From contig BRYA01000355.1 of assembly GCA_030267965.1 (NCBI GenBank), positions 37,403 to 101,402 of the forward strand: DNA of 64,000 bases, read 5' to 3'. The stretch's first letter is position 1. The number at the start of each line of letters is the position of its first letter. Both the position numbers and the translations under genes were made by a program. This DNA comes from Triparma columacea. Lineage: Eukaryota; Sar; Bolidophyceae; Parmales; Triparmaceae. This document shows, in pieces, positions 23,601 to 33,351 of this stretch. Below the pieces are notes generated by a model that did no database searches, was not told the origin of the DNA, and saw nothing but the letters and a program-made list of their open reading frames with translations.

Positions 23601-26600
23601 CCTCTTGACTGTTAGCCCTTAGTTCGCAAAAGTTGTTCTGATCCCATTCATGGTCCTGTTCCCTGACATAGGCGTTCGTGTTAGGGTTCGACGTAGTCCC
23701 AAAATACTTCTGACACGAGTCCTCAGTCCAGCCACCATCTACTCCGATAGAATTACCATCCGGGTGAGCCCTGCATTCTGATGGGCGAGACTCTTCATGA
23801 CAATCGCTTCCTATCATTTTACCGGTCTCATCAGTCGTGACACCCCCCCAGCACCTTCCACAGAACTTTCCGTTGGTGGTGCCGGTTTCGGCGGCATTGT
23901 AGAGTCTGTCTTTTTCACACTTCGCCTCGTTCCAATCTTCCCATGGGTTGGTGTTGCAGCTCTGTCCTGAGTTTTCACACTTCTCCATGCAGTCTTCTTC
24001 CCCCTCGCACCAATACTTGGTGCATTCATATGTGGTGTCGTCCCAAATTTCGCACTCGCGCCAGTCAGGATTGTATCTCCAGCCATCGGCTCCCAAACAC
24101 ATGGAGCGCCCAGCAACTTGGCTAATTCCTTGTCCAACCAACTGTGGGCTAGCACGGGGGTTTCCATTTGCGAAGAATGCCATCGTTTTCATTCGCGCCT
24201 TCGGTTTGTTTCTGAGTTTATCATTAAGACACTTGGCGAGGAAGGTAGGGTCGTTCGAAGTTTGGCAGTACCTAGTCTTTTCACCAGATGCTGCAGCTTT
24301 GCACGTGCCAGTGTAGCACTCATCGTTCGTGGTGCATTCCTGAGAAGATTTCCACTGACTTTCCCAGCTGCCCATAACAGCGTCTGTGCAGTTTTTCCCA
24401 ACGTTGCGGTAAGGGGCGTACGCCTCGATTTTCTTTTCCCTGTCTGCCCCGCAGCCTGTTGCTTGGTCAGTAGACTCTTTTTTGGCCTCAGTGAAGGCCT
24501 TCGCAGCGTATACGGCAGTCGTCAGCTGCCTAACATCGTCAGCGCAGTAAGCGGCGAGGGCAGTGGTGTCCACCTGGGCCTCAGGAACCATGGCAGTTTG
24601 TTCGCGGGGGGCACAGCACATTGTATCACTAAGCTCCCAGTTACAGCAGGGGTCAGATTTCCACGCATCGGTGTCCCAGTCGTGAGTGCACATGGAAGTT
24701 TCAATAGTTCTCGGCTTGTCAACAAAAGTAAGAGCCTGATCGATAAGCGAGGAGCAAGCACCCCAGGAATCGGATCCGAGAATTGGCAGAAGGTTTTCAG
24801 AGGAAGGCGAGATCTTGGAGTACTTGATTTGCCTGGTGGTGGTACGTTGGTGCGCCGCGAGATTTTATTTTTGTGTGGGAGGGGAGATGAGAAACGAGGG
24901 TAGATGAGAAATACAAATTCTGATGAGAAGGGTCCCCCCCCCTCCCCCCCACGACGTTCCAAGCCTTGTCCTCCCTTCTCACTCACCAAAGAGCCTTCCT
25001 CATTTCAAAGGTTTGAAGCTTGATCTCAGGGAGGGAGCAGTCAGGTGTGATGGGCTTGACATTCCTGGTGTCACAGAGGTCACCAACATTAACGCCATCC
25101 TCGTCCGTAACACCATTAATCCATATTTCGCAGCTTTCCATGGTCGCCATGTTAGGAATAAATCCATCCTTGTTCGCTTTTCCCGTGTCAATGTCAGTCA
25201 CTCTCACGACCTTGCCAAACTTCAACTGATTGGCCACAACCGTATCCTTGAAAGACATCTTGGAGTTCATCTCAACCTTGCCAGCAGGGGCAGGGCACGA
25301 TTCAGGCATTACGTAACGGAACTTCTTTGCTGCATCCCACTCATTCGTGTTCTCAGCGTTGTAGTAGTAATCATTGCCATCACTATCAGTTGCGATTGGA
25401 AGAACAGAACACTTGCTGTTCGATTCCCAAAGTTTACTTTCACGAGTTTCGATAAGAGCATCAAGCATGGTCCACTTCTTGTAGGTCAGGTAGATCCCGT
25501 CCCTCGATTTCTCCTTTCCAGTTTTTGGGTCGATATACTTGACGGTAACAGACTCCGTACCATCTCTGACAGTGGGAGGAGCGTATCCATTGATTCTCCT
25601 CATCCAGAAACGGAGGTCCCGGAGGACGTTGAGGTACTCGTTTCCACTCCACCATTCGGCCATATAATGTTCTTGGTAGAACTGTTCTGTGCCAGCCCTC
25701 TTCTGATAAAATCCAGCGGCATACTTCATGAGGCACGAGATGTCAACTCCGTCAACCTCAGTAACTTCAACAAAGTCTTTATCGTTCGGGTTGAACTTGA
25801 CCATAGGAACACATGCCTCCTCGACACCATCGCCACCTTTTCTGTGTACGACATTGAAGTCCGAAAAAGGTGAATACCTATCAGATGCAGGAGTTTCATG
25901 TTGATGCTCCGACTGGAAGGCATGGAACTGGAAGAATTTCGAGAGGGCATCCTCCTCATAAGCTGGCATGATCCAATTTGTGTTGTGCCTCAAGTCGCCA
26001 CCATGAGGGTTAACATAGTCGAACGGATCAGTAAGTGCGGTTATGTCAATAGGTTCAATGTCAAGCTCCTCACACATCTCTGCATCCTCGTCGCAGACAC
26101 ACTGTTTGACCATATTGACCATTTCAGTGGACGTAGCCAAGTCTTCGGCCAAGCATTGAGTTTTGATACATCCTTCGATTTCCACAGCTTTAGAGCAAGT
26201 CTGAGGAGCTGCGCCTCCGGCGCAGCTCATCAAGCACATAGGAGCATCTCCTTCTCCTTCTTGGTCGCCACCATCTTGGTCGCTACCATCTTGGTCGCTA
26301 CCATCTTGGTCGCTGCTACCGTCGCTGCTACCGTCGCTGCTACCATCTTGGTCGCTGCTACCATCTTGGTCGCTGCTACCATCTTGGTCGCTACCATCTT
26401 GGTCGCTGCTACCATCTTGGTCGCTGCTACCATCTTGGTCGCTGCTACCATCTTGGTCGCTACCATCTTGGTCGCTACCATCTTGGTCGCTACCATCTTG
26501 GTCGAGACCGTCACACTTCTTGTCACAATAGCACTGTCCGAAAGGATCAAGAAAAGCGTTAGCGAGGTCCATTGAATCTTGGTCACAAGCAGCTTTTTCG

Positions 26601-27478
26601 ACGCATGCATATACTTTCTGAACGTCAGCACAGATGGCTTCGGGGTTTTCAAGAGGTTCCGTGTCGCACCCAGCATCAACGACGCACTGAGGGGGGCCGT
26701 CGGAGAAAAGCTTGCGAGAAGAAAGTGCGGCCACGAAGTCCTGACGCTTGCGCTGCTTCTTGGCCATTATGCCAGAGTGCTTGAACTGGGCAGCGGTGCG
26801 CTTGACTTCAGGGCTGCGAAAGCGAATTGCGAAAGCGAATAGTGAATAGCGAAAGCGAATATCGAATAGAGAAAGGTTAGAAGCAAAGAACAAGCAGCAA
26901 AAAGTGGACACTTAGACGCAAAAAAAGTGGAGCGAAGATATAGTAGTGACCATCACAAAGAACTATCAATCTCTTCTCACCTTGCCAGCTCCTCGTCAGA
27001 AAGATCATGAGCTTCACCGAGCTTACGGTGGTTCTCCCACTCGTGCTCTCCTTCAACCTGCTTTCCGTCCTTCGTGAAGCAGCGGCCCATTTGGATGGAC
27101 GGTCCGTACTCCCCGGTGTACATGATCTTCTTTCCCTCGGCAAGAGTCACTGTGTACATGGCGATGTCGAAGCGGTTGCTCTTCGTCAGCGTCACCTCCT
27201 GTTGTTTCTGATTGTCCCATTGCCTCTGAGGGAAAAGAGAAACGCGAGAGGCGAGAGGCACGGTAGAAACGAGTGAGTGAGCGGGCTCAAATGCTTGACG
27301 AGAGATTTTTTGTGTCGATTTCAGCCTCAGGTCTTGGCTTTCACAGTTGGTCGTCACTTACCTGCTCTGAGGCATAATCAATCGAACGGATGTCAAACTC
27401 AATCTTGCAGGTAGAGATCTCCTGAGCAGAGCTCTCAGACGCGAGAAAGAAGAGTGGTAGAACCGAAAGCAACTTCAT
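20636..27478 (-). CDS. Very large Cys-rich type I membrane protein with Asp/Ser/Gln/Gly repeat and two cytoplasmic EF-hands
   Basis: Five exons (27478-27362, 27225-26981, 26813-24987, 24832-22962, 22869-20636) join with matching phases to 2,097 residues. The start is a clean signal peptide (MKLLSVLPLFFLASESSA). Residues about 223-308 are a tandem SDQDG/SSDQDG repeat, strongly acidic. Then follow about 1,600 residues rich in Cys and Trp, with repeating C-x(4-10)-C spacing and aromatic-acidic motifs such as DCCDWWENKW. One membrane span (AAIGGGIIAAISVAGCIVA, about 1960) is followed by a basic stop-transfer segment and two canonical EF-hand loops, DADGDGMLDKGE and DVDGNGQLDFDE (about 2015-2070). 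I recognise no named family for the ectodomain. The layout suggests a surface protein whose cytoplasmic side senses Ca2+; the acidic repeat could bind Ca2+ or a mineral/wall phase (inference). Confidence 0.82.
26248..26508 (-). repeat. Coding tandem repeat, SDQDG/SSDQDG units
   Basis: Units of 15 or 18 bp (plus strand accatcttggtcgct and accatcttggtcgctgct) are repeated about 14-16 times, with a few shortened SSDG units. All are in frame in the third exon of the Cys-rich membrane protein and encode an extracellular polyacidic stretch. Confidence 0.92.
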
Positions 27479-28091
27479 TTTGAAGGCCTGCGTGAGAATG
27501 TTGAGGGGAAACAGAATTGGGGTTAGAAACGAGGGACGATGCTGGAAGGAAGTCAAAGACGGGAAGGTCGATTCACAGCTACATCTATATTGAGGAAAGG
27601 GCGGAAGCTCCGGACCCTATCAACCAACATCAAAGATATCTTACCGTCAAAAATCAAATCAACTCAGGGATGTGGGAGTGTGGAGTGTTGACTGTAGTTA
27701 TCGGGAACACATGCGATTGGGGTTAGACACGTACGCGACCATGATACCAAGAGATAAGACGAATTGTAAATCCAAGGGCCCAAAAAGCTCCATGAAGAAA
27801 ATAGCGTCTGCTTGGGACACCGGGAACTCCAACCTTTTTGAGCTTCCAGAGACACAAACATCTCTAAAGACACCCGCTCGGAGCATAACTACGAGTAGAG
27901 GAGAATTTCCACCGGAAATCTGAACGAAATACGATTAAAATACGATTAAGAAGACCAAAACTTACAAATCAAAATTTGGACAGGTTTTCTTCAACACGAT
28001 TCTCGAGAAATAAATCCCGTGCTTGGTGCTTGGACCCAGACTACCATCTTCACTCCTCCTCCTCCTCCTCCTTTCCTTCAACGCCATAGAA
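27479..28091. other. Divergent intergenic region with a small, unsupported reading frame
   Basis: This is 613 bp between the Cys-rich gene (minus) and the methyltransferase gene (plus). A plus-strand frame from an ATG at 27711 to 27923 (70 residues) has reasonable codon usage but no domain, and a minus-strand frame overlaps it. A CTC/CCT microsatellite lies just upstream of the methyltransferase start. Confidence 0.35.
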
Positions 28092-29471
28092 ATGCCTTTC
28101 GCGTACTTTTACATGAACCCAACCCCTCCACCTTACCTCCTCCTCCTCCCTCTGTTATTGTCTTCAATTTCACTCCTCGTTGTAGCTTTCAATTTTCCAA
28201 TCCCTCCTCCAACCACCCCACCATTGTCAGTTAGTCCATTACCGTGTTTCCAACCGTTACATTCAACCCTCAGCGTCCCCCGTAACTTGAATTTAAGGTA
28301 TCACAGTCTCAGAAGAAGTAGTAATCGAAGGTTCAGTAATCAGAGATCCACAGGTCTAACAAGGACCGTACCTCACCTACCACTACATGCAGGGTTCGGT
28401 GGATTTAAAGATACTCCAAGATCAACCTCCTCATCCAAGAAGAGTCGTCATCGTCAAAAGTCTGAGCCCACCTACTCACCCGAAGCAAACTCTTACTTAT
28501 CCTCGTCCAATGGTGACCTCAACGCTGCGCAGTCCCTCTGTTTTAAATCCCTCCTAAGTCTCCGCGGTGAAGGTATGGTATACAGGGTAAACAAGCTCCT
28601 CTCCCTATCCTCCCGCAAGAACGTTTCGGGACCAAGTGTATCAGATGACGACGAGGAGGCTAGGGATGTACTTAACGAGGTAACCTGGGACGTTGTTTCA
28701 ACATTCCTACCTATCGGAGGTGCCGGGGGAAGGGGTAACGTCCCTAAATCAGTCCTTCTAATCGCCTCCCTAGTCCGCGTGTATTTGGGAGGCTCAAATA
28801 CAAACACGCCTAACCCCACCAAGGAGCTGGAACTAGGGGGGAGAATTTTGGACGTAGGTTGTGGAGATGGTCTTATGTACGACCTCTTAGGTCCGGGTCC
28901 GGAGGGTTGGTACGAGGGTCTTGACGTGAGCACAGGAATGTTAAGTAGGGCACGTTTGGGTAGGGATGATGGCGTTTGGGGTGTTGGTAAAATTCAGGAC
29001 TATGAAGGGGAGGGGGGGAGGGACGTCGTGCTTTTTAATGGGAGCTGGCAGTATATTGGGGAGGATGATAGGGGGAGGGTTATGGGGAAGTGTAAGGAAC
29101 TTTTAGGGAGGGGGGGGAAGCTCGTTATTAGCCACTATAATGGGAGGGGATTTGTGGAAGAGGAGAAGGCCAAGAACCCCGGGGTTGTTAGGGGGCTGAT
29201 GCCTACAAGGGGAGAGATTGAGGAGGAGGGGAGGGAGGAGTGGGAGGGGTGGAAAGTAAGGGAGTGGAAGGATGAGGAGAAGGTATTTTGGGTGGTGTTG
29301 GAGAGGGATGATGTTGCAAGGCAATTGTCTGGAAGTCAGGTGAGTGATGAACGGGTAGCGATGGCACATGAAGGGGGGGGGAGTCAACAAGGCATCCACC
29401 CCTCGACGTTACTAACGCATCCCCGGCACATAAAGGGGGGGGGGGGTCAACAAGGTATCCATGATGAATGA
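28092..29471 (+). CDS. Class I SAM-dependent methyltransferase with hydrophobic N-terminus
   Basis: This single-exon gene encodes 459 residues from the first ATG (28092); the frame extends upstream only from a non-ATG codon. The N-terminus has a Leu-rich hydrophobic segment (about residues 10-40) that could be a signal peptide or anchor, followed by a Ser/Arg-rich linker like a targeting peptide. The catalytic fold is clear: motif I GGRILDVGCGDGLMYDLLG, a WYEGLDVSTGMLSRAR acidic strand, RDVVLFNGSWQYIGEDDR, and LLGRGGKLVISHYNG. This is a UbiE/Methyltransf_11-like layout without substrate-specific motifs. The C-terminus carries a duplicated GGGxQQGIH segment. Substrate is unknown. Confidence 0.75.
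   Translation: MPFAYFYMNPTPPPYLLLLPLLLSSISLLVVAFNFPIPPPTTPPLSVSPLPCFQPLHSTLSVPRNLNLRYHSLRRSSNRRFSNQRSTGLTRTVPHLPLHAGFGGFKDTPRSTSSSKKSRHRQKSEPTYSPEANSYLSSSNGDLNAAQSLCFKSLLSLRGEGMVYRVNKLLSLSSRKNVSGPSVSDDDEEARDVLNEVTWDVVSTFLPIGGAGGRGNVPKSVLLIASLVRVYLGGSNTNTPNPTKELELGGRILDVGCGDGLMYDLLGPGPEGWYEGLDVSTGMLSRARLGRDDGVWGVGKIQDYEGEGGRDVVLFNGSWQYIGEDDRGRVMGKCKELLGRGGKLVISHYNGRGFVEEEKAKNPGVVRGLMPTRGEIEEEGREEWEGWKVREWKDEEKVFWVVLERDDVARQLSGSQVSDERVAMAHEGGGSQQGIHPSTLLTHPRHIKGGGGQQGIHDE
29356..29463 (+). repeat. Duplicated segment at the 3' end of the methyltransferase gene
   Basis: Two copies of a segment beginning with a long G run and then gtcaacaaggcatcca / gtcaacaaggtatcca lie about 65 bp apart, each preceded by a 'cacat.aag' stretch. 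They are in frame and give the repeated QQGIH ending. Downstream (29470-29550) is a degenerate array of gacgacggcgaatgatgaca-like units. Confidence 0.7.
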
Positions 29472-30050
29472 AGACGAATGACGACAGACGACGACGGCGA
29501 ATGATGACAGACAACGACGGCGAATAATGACAGACGACGAACGATGACGTTGAGCATGAAGAGGAATAAAGTCCAATACAAGTTTGTCCCAAAAGAAGTC
29601 TAGTCCAGCTCGCGCCTTGATGAAAGTGGTTTGTTCGTGTTTGTATATGTTTGTACATGTCTTCCATCTTCACGTACATTTTGATGCCAAGAGAAACCTG
29701 CACGAAAACAAGTCCACCTCTTCTCCCTGAATCTTCAATCTGGACTTGGAAGTGGCCAAGTCCCCTCAAAAGGTCCTAATTGTATATCAGCGTATATCAG
29801 TGCATATTAGCGTATATAAGCATACACAAGCCCCCACAAGCGTAATCTAGGCCATACAAGCTCCCATAATCCCAATTTAATCTCAATTTAGTCCTCATAA
29901 GGCAGCATTTAGTCCCATCCTACATCCCCCCCGACATCGCCTCTTTCATCTTCTCCTTTCCTTCTCCCTTTTTGATCTCTCTCCTTCATTTGAATCTCCA
30001 TAACTCCTCACACTCCTCATAACTCCTCAAAACTCTTCATAAGTCGTCAG
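29472..30050. other. Repeat-rich intergenic region before the Ufd1-like gene
   Basis: This 579-bp region holds three degenerate simple arrays: gacgaatgatgaca-like units (29470-29550), tgtatatcagcgtatatcag-like units (29780-29830), and cataactcctca units (about 30000-30045). No gene is supported. Confidence 0.6.
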
Positions 30051-31118
30051 ATGAGTGAAATGGCGAGAGGTAGCAACTTTAGGCTCGTTATATTTCTTCA
30101 TTTTCTTCAAAGTCTCATTTTATTTCCAACACTCGTCCATTCCTCAACAAACACCTACACACACTCCTCAACCAACACACACACACAATCAACAACACAA
30201 CGTGCCCTACACACCCTCCTCCTTGACGATTCAAACATCTCCTTAAACCAGCACCCCTCCCCAACCTCCTACTACTCTCGGAATCTCTACGCTCTCCCGA
30301 TCCCGAAATCCTTCAATCCCCCCCCCGGACACTTCAGCCGTGGTAAGCTTCAAGACGGTGATAAATGTTGTCTCCCACCTGCATACTGGAAGGCGATACA
30401 AGCCAACGATGTGGAGGTACCATGGGTTGTTAGAATCTCTCGTATTGATGACGAGAAGGACGTATATAGGGAGGGTGGGATGGAACTTAGGACAATGAAG
30501 AGAGTTAATAAACCAGTAGTTATCAAAGGACCTAGGGACATGGTAGGGGAAAGGTGAGACATTTTAAGAAAAACTGTGTTGTGTGGGTGGGTGGAGTTTT
30601 ACAGCACCCCGTTCTTCTAACTCCCCCCACAACCTTCTTCCCCCCCGTTTATCAGGGATTCTGTCCTTGGTAGTCCCTTAGATTTCCGATCCGGTTCACA
30701 GTACGTATACTTACCATCCTGGATGTTCCGTGCTCTTTCCCTCCGTCCCGGTTCTTGCGTTCGCGTTGACCTCGTCCGTGGTCCCGTTAGGAAGGGTGGA
30801 TTAGTTAAACTAAGACCTTTAACTTTCAAGCATAGGGATGCTGAAGGAGACGATGGTATAGAGACGGGGAGGGGGGAAGACTTCCTTAAAATCCAAGACC
30901 ATCAATCTGTACTAGAGACCGAGTTGAAGCACTACTCAACCATCACACCGGGGGCGGTTATTGGGTTCGTTTACAACGGACGAAGGTACCACTTTGAGGT
31001 TATGGAAACATGGACGGGGGGAGGAAGAGAGGGGGGGGGGAACAGGAAATCTAAGGAAGGGGTTAGAGCCATGGACGCTGACGTTAGGGTGGAATTCACT
31101 AGGGTTAAAACAGTGTAG
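30051..31118 (+). CDS. Ufd1-like protein with N-terminal signal peptide, probable SELMA (periplastid) component
   Basis: Exons 30051-30553 and 30656-31118 join in phase 2 to give 321 residues. The Ufd1 double-psi/mixed barrel domain is recognisable: YYSRNLYALPIPKSF, then LQDGDKCCLPPAYWKAI, a second half with YVYLPSWMFRALSLRPGSCV, DFLKIQDHQSVLETELKHYS, and TPGAVIGFVYNGRRYHFEVM. Cytosolic Ufd1 works with Npl4 and Cdc48 in ERAD and has no leader. Here the chain begins with a hydrophobic segment (SNFRLVIFLHFLQSLILFPTL) followed by a Ser/Thr/Gln-rich, acid-free stretch. That is a bipartite signal-plus-transit arrangement, without an aromatic residue right after the likely cleavage site. In ochrophytes such symbiont Ufd1 works in the ERAD-like importer of the second outermost plastid membrane. 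The C-terminal Cdc48/Npl4-binding tail is short. Confidence 0.78.
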
Positions 31119-31192
31119 GGGGGGACGGATGGGGGGGAAAAGGGAGAGGGATAAGAGATTTGATTTGAGATTTTTTAAACCTCGATATATAT

Positions 31193-33032
31193 TTAGTTAT
31201 GCATATCATCATCATTGTGTCGAAGCCCGTTGCAGAGCTTGTCAGGGTTTGGATACTGAGCCCCCGAAAAAAGAGGGGAAGAAGTGTTAGCGCGCGAAAA
31301 GGGTCTACCTGCAAAGTTATGTCAATTGCCACAACATGTCGCCATTTCACAGTCGCCCCCCCCCCCCCTTTCCTTTATTATTTTCTTCTTCTCTCACCTT
31401 GTCGTCAAGCCAGTCCTTAAATCCGTGAAACAGTCTATTCATTTTATCCTTATGTGCACCTCCCTCCCCCCTCTCCTTCCACCCTTCCCTCGCCCCGCTC
31501 GCCGGGTGCGGTACATGTACAACGAACGCCCCCCCTAGTGCGTACAGGTCGTAGGAGAGGTACCGGAGGTGGAGGGAGTGAGAGGCCTTGTTCTTACCGT
31601 AACCTGTGAAACTTGACTGGTAGGGGGGGAGGAGGGAACACTTGCGGACTACGAGGTAAGGCTGAGGGGGGGGGGAGGGGGTTTAGAGGAGATTGGGGTG
31701 GTAGGAGTGAAGCGAGGAGCAGACAGACGACGGATAAGGTTGACTAACTAACCACTAACCAATAATAACCCCCCCCCCCAACCCCCCCCCCTCGCAGTCC
31801 CAATACGCCCTCTCCCCACCCACCCCCCTCACCTCGTAACGGTCCGAGTCTATGCATTCAATTTTGCGTAGAGATCCATTGTCTTGTTTGTACCAAGCAT
31901 TGTAGCCCGTGGAGGAGTGTGGCGCCGACGTCCACCTGCTATCGAATATCCTCGTCATCCTCCTCTTGATTTGGTCTTTCAGGGACTCCATGTCCGTCGG
32001 CATTTCCAGCTTGCTCACGCACTCCTTGAAGGCCTTCTTCCTCCAACCCCTAAGTCCCTCTATGGTCTTGGAGCATCGCAAGTAGGAACGTTCGAACGCG
32101 GGGATTACGAGGGCGCTCTTGTAGGAGGAAGCGAGGACAGCAGAGACGGAGGGAGATAATATTGTCTCGAGGATCTAAGAAGATGAGCGAAGGCGGAGAG
32201 CAAGGGTGAGATGAATTATGCAACGACAGCTAAGGGGGCAACCATCAAGGCAAGGACCCCCCCTTTTTTTGCCCCCCCCCCTTCCTTCTCCTCACCTTGG
32301 AGGAAGGGTGGAAGTCAAAGTCGATGTAGACGTAGTGGCTTGTTTTCACGGCCTCGACTGCTAAGTTTCTTAGCTCATTAACAGGGAACAGGCTGTTATC
32401 ATCTTCCTCCTCTCTCGTCTGTGCCCTCGTCGTCACCTCTATCCTATCGTCCGCGTCACCGCAGCCCGGGGCCAGCTCTTTTATCTGGAGCAGGACCTCG
32501 GGGGGGGGGAGGGAGGTGTAGAACGCGAGGGACATCGGGCCGGACCATGTAGAGCAGAAGGTGGAGAGGCTGGAGATTCGGTCCATGGAGGCGATTGAGA
32601 CTGAGGGAGGGGAGGGGGGGGGGGAGAGAGGAAAAGGAAAGGAGCCCGGCGGAAATGGGGCGCGTTAGTGGATATGGTATGGAGGGCGTAAGTTTGTGGC
32701 GATACTGCACTGGACCATTCCCCCCTCTCACCTAACGTGACCTCGACGTCTGAGGCGTTTTCTATAGGGGAGCAAGAGGGCGAAGGGTAGGGTAGGGCGG
32801 CGATGAAGGAGCTTTCTGAATCGGGGGGAACAGAGGGGGGTATTGGTGGCGAAAGACTGGGGGTATCGATGCTAGAAGAACGCCTCGTGGTTGTGGAGGT
32901 GACAGGGGCGCGGGACCGCAGATCGGTCTCATCATTGTTTGATTGCATCATGTGGACCGCAGAGAAGAAGCCAACGGCGTAGATTGCCATAGTGAAGAGC
33001 AGGCAGAGCAGCTTACTGGGAAGCCGAGGCAT
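31193..33032 (-). CDS. LARGE/B4GAT1-type glycosyltransferase (family GT49), type II membrane protein
   Basis: Exons 33032-32732, 32600-32296, 32174-31833, 31661-31398 and 31255-31193 join in frame to 424 residues. A single N-terminal membrane anchor (KLLCLLFTMAIYAVGFFSAV) and a Ser/Pro stem give Golgi type II topology. The catalytic domain shows VTLVSIASMDRISSL, STWSGPMSLAFYTS, LFPVNELRNLAVEAVKT and the DxD metal site in YIDFDFHPSS (about residue 195). The family's C-terminal signature PPYQSSFTGYGKNKASH, LRYLSYDLYALGGAFVVHVP follows. In animals GT49 enzymes transfer xylose/glucuronate or N-acetylglucosamine-related sugars onto glycans; here it probably modifies surface or wall glycoproteins (inference). 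The last exon (21 codons) is the weakest part of the model. Confidence 0.87.
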
Positions 33033-33351
33033 TTTAGATGGTTAAATCACAGCGGGGAGGATGAGGCGAGCCTTAGCTCTGATCCTAACGGATGATTGGA
33101 GTCGCGCAGGTTTTGTTTGGTGTTGGTGGATTTGCGTTGAAAAATAATAATGACTTGGCCAAACTGAGGGTTCAAGAAACCTGGTCCCTGCTCATCTGCT
33201 CATCTGATCCGGGCCTCTGAAGCAGCTTCCTCTGATCTTGTTGATAACTGCCATTGTAATTCACAAATCTCCCCCCTTGTACGTTAAATTATTCCCGATC
33301 ACCGTTTCACGGCACAAATCCTCTTCATCTACCTCCAAGATACAGTAACGC
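33033..33351. promoter_or_regulatory. Divergent intergenic region
   Basis: This is 319 bp between the start codons of the GT49 gene and the coiled-coil gene, presumably a shared promoter region. No distinct motif was recognised. Confidence 0.4.

Noticed and set aside
25898..26575. Plus-strand frame with ATILVA repeats
   Set aside because: Antisense image of the SDQDG coding repeat.
27672..27923. Small plus-strand reading frame as a gene
   Set aside because: Short, begins from a non-ATG codon (first ATG 27711), no domain, and overlapped by minus-strand frames; mentioned only in the intergenic entry.
29203..29769. Minus-strand 188-residue frame overlapping the methyltransferase 3' end
   Set aside because: Pro/His/Ser-rich shadow over a G-rich coding end and repeat-rich flank; no motif.
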